From NCBI GenBank assembly GCA_036874045.1, contig CM072340.1, positions 20,201,001-20,265,000 on the forward strand: a stretch of DNA of 64,000 bases, given 5' to 3'. Position numbers and translations under genes: made by a program. The notes under the pieces are model-generated. The model did not search any database. It had not been told where the DNA came from and saw only the letters and a list, made by a program, of their open reading frames with translations. This document shows, piece after piece, positions 58,601 through 64,000 of this stretch (within the stretch, counting starts at the first letter, position 1; each line of letters starts with the position of its first letter). This DNA is from Cymodocea nodosa (taxonomy: Eukaryota > Streptophyta > Magnoliopsida > Alismatales > Cymodoceaceae).

Positions 58601-61600
58601 CCTTTTTCTGTTAATGGGCCATGTAATTAAAATCTATTTTTAGCAGTTACAACATGTATCATAGTAATGAAATTGCAGTAGTTTTATAGAAATAATTCTA
58701 TTTGTATTTGTGGCTGATTTGAAATGTTGGGTTAAGAGCATATGTCTAGGTCTATAAAGGCAGAAGATAGAGATAAAGAAGGGAAGCATGATAAGGACGA
58801 TAGGGAGATCAGAGAGCATGACAAAGAGAGGGAGAAAGAAAGAGATAGAATAGAAAAATCTGCTTCCTTTATTCCAAAAGATGCAGGACCCAAGGTTTAT
58901 TCATTAAACAAGGAGACATATAACAAGCCTATATCAGAACCTGATTTGTCAAACTGTCAGCGCTGCACACCTAGCTATTGCCTTTTGCCAAAGAATGTAA
59001 ATACTTTATACTATGATCATGGATGATTTCATTTTTATTTTATTTTCAGGTTGGTTTGTAATTTACTGACTTTTTTTTGCTATTAACAGTACTCTATGCC
59101 TCAATCCAGCCATAGAACAGACATAGATGCTACTGTACTCAATGACGTTTGGGTATCAGTGACATCTGGAAGTGAAGATTATTCTTTTAAGCAAATGCAT
59201 AAAAATCAGTATGAAGAAAGCCTTCTTATGTGTGAAGATGACCGGTATAGATCTCTCCCATTGGTTTTTCTCTCCCATGTGTGAAGGAGCCATTTGGTTA
59301 TTTTTTGTCTTTTCTATCCCAAATAGTCTTACAACAACAATAAATCAATTAATCAATGCCTTATTCCACTATGTGAGACCAGTTAAATGAATCCTTTTAT
59401 TTTTTATCTATAGCTAAATCTTCAATTAAAATTATATAATATTAAATATTTTTCACTGTATATAACCAAGTAAATTTTTATCTTACTTTACATCATTTAA
59501 TTTTACCTACATTAATTAATTATTCTTTCCTCATAGGTGTAACTGTAAGTCTTCTATGGATATGACCAAGTCATCTATGATGATTTTTTTTCTCTTTTAT
59601 TTTCACTTTTGGCAATTTCCCCTTTACATAATCTTAACTTCCTAAATATCATCAATAGGCATATTTTCTATTCATTTAGGTAGAGGAAGACAGAGGTGGG
59701 GTCAAAACTCCCACTACATTTTTGTAAAAAATATACTATATAGCTAAATTTCTAAATAATTCCTATTTTACCCATATTTCACCTGATATTGACTCTACTC
59801 ATACTTTCCTGTACAGAACCCACTCCACCCTTTGGTCCGATAAATAGTACAAGGGTGAGATATTCCTAGTCTTTTTTGTAATAGGATTTGGTATGCTAAT
59901 GGAGAAAATGGTTAAAAAAAAAGGAAAATAGGCTGTTACATAACTTTCCGTTTATTTATTGCTTAAGTTGGCATTAACACTACTTGTTGAGAGTCTTGAG
60001 ACAACATTTATGAAGTCTTTCTTTTTAATGTATGTTGTGAATGATTGGGAAATCAAATGGAAGGTGATTAGGTGAATGATAACTACTGACTTATATTGTG
60101 AAACATTAGTTATGGAGTAATTAAGGAATGTTTCAAAAAAATGCATGTCCATCAAGGAAATTTTTTTTTTCCTTTTGTTGGATTTTATTTTTGAATAATG
60201 CCTTGATGTTTTTGAATTTGTCATACTGTTGGATTTGCCCTCATGATGTAAAAATTCTAGTATTTACTTTGATATATGTTTCCTATTTCTCCTATAATAA
60301 AAATATTCTAGCTTTGCCACTGATTTAGATTTTTACTTTCTAGAGAGTGGGCCCTTGGTGCAATGATAAGGTTGCTCAATTATGACCTAGAGGTCACAGG
60401 CTTAAATCTTAGGAAAAACATTTCCATTTGTTGGAGTTAAGGTTGTCAAAATGGATCTTCTATAGACCCTACATTGGTGGTAGCCTTGTGCATTACGTTT
60501 GCCTTTTTTAGATTCTACTTGCTCAATGTAGACACGTTGCAAAAAAAACTTGCTCAATGTAGACTATGCAGCACATGATATTTATATTTTGTTGAACTAC
60601 CACTTGGTGCTTCATTTTTGTAATAGATTTATTTTTTGTTGGACAAACCCATCAGCACTTTACCTATACTATATGATATACTCATGCCAGGTCATTTATA
60701 CCTCATTTTAGAACTATGGTCTCATTGTTGGTGTTGGTGAATCATGTTGTTTTGCTTACAAATAGGTTTGAGCTAGATATGTTGTTAGAGTCGGTCAATG
60801 CAACAACCAAACGAGTAGAGGAGCTTTTGGAGAAGATGCAGAATAATACCATAAAACCGGAAAGTCCAATTCATGTGGAGGACCACTTCCCTGGTTTGTA
60901 TCTTGAAGAGATTGAGTAGGAGCTAGAATTAATTTTCATCTGAAGCTTAGATTGATTGCTAACACTGCATTCATTTATTTTCCTTCAGCTCTAAACTTGA
61001 GGTGCATTGAACGTTTATATGGTGATCATGGACTTGATGTGATGGATTTACTTCGGAAGAATGCATGTGCTGCATTGCCTGTAATCTTAACCCGTTTGAA
61101 GCAAAAACAAGAGGAATGGTCCAAGTGTCGTTGTGATTTTAACAAGGTCTGGTCAGAAATCTATGCTAAGAACTACCACAAATCACTTGACCACAGGAGC
61201 TTCTATTTTAAGCAGCAAGACATGAAGAGTTTAGACACAAAAGGTATTGTGTTTTTTGTATTTTTTTTCCAACCAAAATTGACATGCCACATTGTATGCA
61301 TGATTTTCTTTTCTAAGTTCCATCTTTCTTGTGTTTCAAGTGAATAAGTGATTAAAGGTTTTTTCCTCTATTATCTCCTCTTATATACCATTGCCAATTC
61401 TTGCGTTACTTTAGAGCTCTAAATGTTTCTTTCCATATAAATGTTTTTTACGACATCCTGATGGTGGTATTTTTTCATCCATGTTGTATCCTCGTAGACC
61501 ACCTTTTTATTGCATTAGAGCTCTAGCTGTTAGATGTCATGGTACAAGTTTTTAATCGTTGTCCAATACAATGAAAGGGTGGGGTTGACACACTACATGT

Positions 61601-62779
61601 GAATGCAGTTTTCTTTGCTTTACACTCGGTAGTGTTGATACATTGAGTCATGTTGCCCCATTTAGTGAGTTGTTTGGTCATCGATTCGCACTTTCATTCC
61701 TCTGGAGGTTGAAATTTAATTTTTCATTTCAAGAAAAACATGCCTGTAATCTTTCTTTACTCATGAAATCCATACTTCTAAATCTATTTCATTGCTATAG
61801 AAAAATTTCTAAAATAATTATCTTCTTTGTTTATTTTGTTCCTTGATGTTTATCCTGCTTGCATGATGTTTTTCCTATGCTTTTCATTTCATAACATGCT
61901 TTATAAACTTGGCAGCTCTATTGGCTGAGATAAAAGAAATAAATGAAAAGAAGCACAAAGAAGATGATGCACTTCTCACAATTGCTGCTGAAAATCAGCG
62001 ACCACATATGATTCCAAATATGGAATTTGAATTTACAGATTCAGATATACACAAAGATTTATACCAGATCATCAAATATTCATGTGGAGAACTCTGCTCA
62101 TCACTGGACCAGGTAGACAAGGTTATGAAGATTTGGACTAAATTTTTGGAGCCACTCTTGGGCATCCCTTCTCAACATCATGGTGCAGAGGACACAGAGG
62201 ATATTGTTAAGACAAAAAATCATGTCACTAGAAGTAATATTGCAACTGTTTCTGAAAATGATGATATCCCTGGGGCAGATTGTGTTGGTGTTAGTGTAAA
62301 GAAACTAAATCCTGTAAGTAATAGTGGTGAGGGACTTCCAACTGAAGAAAGGAATTTATGCAGAACTAAGCTAGGAAATGGTGAATCCACAAGTAGAGAT
62401 GGCTTTAATGGTGAATACATCCATCAAAATGATACTATCTGTAGCGCTACATCACATGGAATAGTTCACAGCAATTTCTGTGTGGCTGCTGATACTTCAG
62501 GTGTTAATATCCAAAATGCCACTGGAGAATCGTTGGCTGATAGTTCAGGTAGGGTTGAACCAAGCCATGGTACGAGAGCATTTAAAAATGCATCAGAACC
62601 ATTTCATTCCTGGGAGTTAATTTCATAATTGAGTTTATTCCAAAGTTCTTCATGATCAAATATTCTTTCTTTTTTTCTTGTTCTAAGGGGTTTTCACCAT
62701 AACCACGAAATCTGCACTTAGTGGCTCTGAAAGAGTGGTTGAACCTCAACTTCATAATGAAGGTCTACCTTCATCAGAG
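43655..62779 (+). CDS. SIN3-like paired amphipathic helix corepressor, 3'-partial, with damaged central exons
   Basis: Readable exons: 43655-43737, 44281-44445, 44532-44709, 44803-44901, 44991-45125, 45253-about 45542, 46323-46456, 58383-58458, 58555-58584, 58737-58996, 59090-59244, 60766-60893, 60989-61243, 61916-62548 and 62688-62779; it continues right of the window. PAH1 lies in exons 2-3 ([18 protein letters not shown] ... [12 protein letters not shown]), PAH2 in exons 4-5 and PAH3 in exons 7-8. The HDAC-interaction region begins at [11 protein letters not shown] and continues through [39 protein letters not shown] and [20 protein letters not shown]3 proteins scaffold histone deacetylases in the nucleus. 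Oddities: a GC donor after exon 4, a frameshift and lost donor in exon 6, and a shifted acceptor for exon 10 (58737). Exons 8-15 keep frame, so the gene may be expressed with altered splicing or be a decaying paralog. Confidence 0.85.
48177..48317 (-). repeat. 3' LTR of the inner copia element
   Basis: Matches 52116-52264 over GATCTCTA(A/G)TATTGCCTTG and AAGAAACATAAATGGATATC, with a short deletion (AGGTTCCTA-type segment missing here). Confidence 0.85.
48330..51700 (-). pseudogene. Ty1-copia polyprotein remnants (gag/protease, integrase, reverse transcriptase, RNase H)
   Basis: Read 5' to 3' on the minus strand, there is a protease-like WIIDSR.SSHILG segment (51360-51584) and an integrase core with [19 protein letters not shown] (50700-50900). 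Reverse transcriptase pieces follow through 49.2-50.4 kb. Next come the connection [15 protein letters not shown] and an RNase H tail [17 protein letters not shown], ending at [20 protein letters not shown] (48224-48669). Order and motifs are those of Ty1-copia. Stops and frameshifts occur throughout. Confidence 0.82.
52116..52264 (-). repeat. 5' LTR of the inner copia element
   Basis: 149-bp partner of 48177-48317; the primer-binding site adjoins it at about 52104-52115. TATACCCACTTGTATCCCTA lies in the middle (minus strand). Confidence 0.85.
52430..52600. repeat. Pyrimidine-rich low-complexity tract
   Basis: About 170 bp of T with CC/CTT interruptions (TTTTTCCTTTTTC and similar). It produces Phe/Ser/Pro-rich spurious frames. 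It lies within the remains of the outer copia element. Confidence 0.8.
54430..57260 (-). mobile_element. L1-type LINE remnant, minus strand, with its reverse-transcriptase core replaced
   Basis: At 56640-57250 the minus strand reads [13 protein letters not shown], then [14 protein letters not shown] and [13 protein letters not shown], the start of plant L1 reverse transcriptase (DKAPGPDGF..LIPK..D..QGAFV.GRQILD pattern). At 54.4-55.04 kb it resumes with [14 protein letters not shown], the C-terminal region. The sequence between (about 55.04-56.47 kb), where the catalytic core should be, is unrelated AT-rich DNA. Sequence from 57.26 to about 58.3 kb may be the upstream part, but it is too decayed to assign. 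It sits in SIN3 intron 7, antisense to the gene. Confidence 0.65.
60348..60512 (+). mobile_element. Au-like tRNA-derived SINE in a SIN3 intron
   Basis: The head CCTTGGTGCAATGATAAGGT followed by TGACCTAGAGGTCACAGG and CTTAAATC has the polymerase III box A and box B layout of tRNA-derived SINEs. The wording closely follows the widespread plant Au SINE (GACCTAGAGGTCACGGGTTC type). The end TAGCCTTGTGCATTACGTTT then GCCTTTTTT also agrees with the Au 3' end, which closes in a T run. About 165 bp, diverged. Target duplications are not clear. Confidence 0.72.
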
Positions 62780-62997
62780 GTATGAAATTTACTTCTTTCA
62801 GTTTATCTTATTGTTTATATAAAGAAGCATTTGATACATCTACCTATTGTTTGTTTAAAATATCATGTCATTTTATACTTGTCTTGTTTTCTTTAATCTT
62901 GAAGTAAAAACTTGGTGTCGTTCACCACATTGGATCTAGGCTGTTTATCATTGCATAATTTAAGCTTTTTACATTTGAATACAAGGTTATTGTAGTG

Positions 62998-63298
62998 CCA
63001 AGCTGCCTAAGTGGTAAGCCTGGGTGCTTAGGTGCCCATTTAAATATTCATTTTTTAAAAATTCCTTATAAAATATTTAATAATATGTATACTTTTAGAT
63101 CTATTATTTTCTAAATAACATTCAATTACTTAAATAACCTTAAGTTAACGTCAAAATTTGAAGTATAACATTACTATTACTAATATGTATATTTCAGTAG
63201 TATTCCATCAAAAAATATGTATTTAATTTTTAGGAAAAACCTTTAAAAAATCTTTGAGCCTCTAAGGTGTGATGAAGTCAGGCATGGGTGCCTGTAAG
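62998..63298. mobile_element. MITE-like element, copy 2 (relative of 24311-24581)
   Basis: The left end CCAAGCTGCCTAAGTGG...GGTGCTTAGGTGCCC and right end CATGGGTGCCTGTAAG give imperfect terminal inverted repeats. The interior shares TACTTTTAGATCTATTATTT and CTAAATAACATTCAA with copy 1, in the same orientation. It lies in the SIN3 intron after exon 15. Confidence 0.55.
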
Positions 63299-63724
63299 TC
63301 TTCTTGAATATTGGTAATAAATGTGAACAAGATTAAATGGTTCATGTTCCTAACATTTTACGTAATTCTCCTTTGTATTTGTATTTGGTTGTAGTAGTTA
63401 CTGACTTGTTTGGTCAACATGAACAGAAATTGGCCTGATATGGAGATTTTTTAGTTCCATCATTTTTGTGTAACTACTTATACACTTGGACTTCAATATT
63501 CATATTTAGATCTAATGTGTATTTTTTGGATTTAGCCAAAAACATGTAGATCTAAGATTTTTCTATATGTTTTTCATATTTTCTTAAAATTTTTTGTATT
63601 TTAAAGTTAATTAGTGGATACCGCACATATCTAACATAAATATATTTATTCATAAACATAGCAAAACACTGATCTGTAGCACAACACTACTTCACTACTT
63701 AGGATCCATATAAAGATGTATTTA

Positions 63725-63905
63725 TTCATAGACTCTAACATTCTCTTTCAAATTAGAACATTTAGCTTGCAATAAACTCATACATAAGTAAATTATAACA
63801 AACTAAATAAGAAAATATTTAATAGAAAGACACTAACAAGAAATAGTAGTAATATTGTGCAAACAAGAAAAATAGTCAATTCTAGTTAACCACACTTTAA
63901 TAGGT
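63725..63905 (-). mobile_element. Fragment of a copia element related to the outer element at 47.9-53.3 kb
   Basis: GACTCTAACATTCTCTTTCAAATTAGAACATTTAG, shown here only by its core TTAGAACATTTAGCTTGC, aligns with 48005-48160 (TTGGAGCATCTAACTTG). It continues through AATAGTCAATTCTAGTTAAC against AATAGTCAAATCCTAGTTGAC. This is the part just before the 3' LTR. The LTR would extend leftward (63.5-63.74 kb) but diverges. Truncated copy at the window edge. Confidence 0.55.
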
Positions 63906-64000
63906 GTAAACACTGATTTGTTGTTGACATTATTAAATTTAATTAATGTACGAATACTTGTATATATTAAAAAGACTCACACACATGCTTCTACAACACT

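Overview
This is nuclear DNA from a flowering plant. It carries spliced genes with GT-AG introns, plant gene families, Ty1-copia and Ty3-gypsy retrotransposons, LINEs, SINEs and microsatellites. The one intronless gene (a calmodulin-like protein) has GC-rich third codon positions, while everything around it is AT-rich. That would suit a non-grass monocot or early-diverging angiosperm, but this is an inference and the species cannot be named from the window. I see no bacterial, organellar or viral segment.

Layout: (1) 924-3326 (+), 3' part of a TMEM33/Pom33-family membrane protein gene. (2) 4468-4968 (+), intronless four-EF-hand calmodulin-like protein. (3) 6990-13831 (-), complete 11-exon P4-type ATPase (aminophospholipid flippase, ALA8-12-like), about 1195 aa. 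(4) 13.8-19.9 kb, intergenic, with many microsatellites. (5) 19897-41067 (-), complete 16-exon TOUGH (TGH)-like G-patch/SWAP RNA-processing protein, about 1063 aa, with one 10-kb intron filled by a Ty3-gypsy element. (6) 41.07-43.65 kb, AT-rich head-to-head spacer. (7) 43655 to the right edge (+), a SIN3-like transcriptional corepressor (PAH1-3 and HDAC-interaction domain). Its seventh intron (11.9 kb) holds a nest of retroelements, and its central exons show signs of decay. I see no operon-like co-operation among these genes. They are ordinary neighbours, although TGH and SIN3 may share a promoter region.

The richest signals are in the two giant introns. In the TGH intron, a 9.3-kb LTR element has 171-172 bp LTRs and a perfect CAAAT target duplication. 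Its 5' LTR was later split by a 490-bp poly(A)-tailed insertion with a perfect 10-bp target-site duplication. The head of that insertion is recognisably derived from 5S rRNA, so it is a candidate plant 5S-derived SINE, and the partner LTR preserves the empty site. The same LTR element carries a roughly 30-bp minisatellite in two inverted copies 4 kb apart. In the SIN3 intron, a copia element sits inside another copia element inside an L1-type LINE. Exon boundaries were worked out by hand from reading frame and splice consensus; positions may be off by a base in places.
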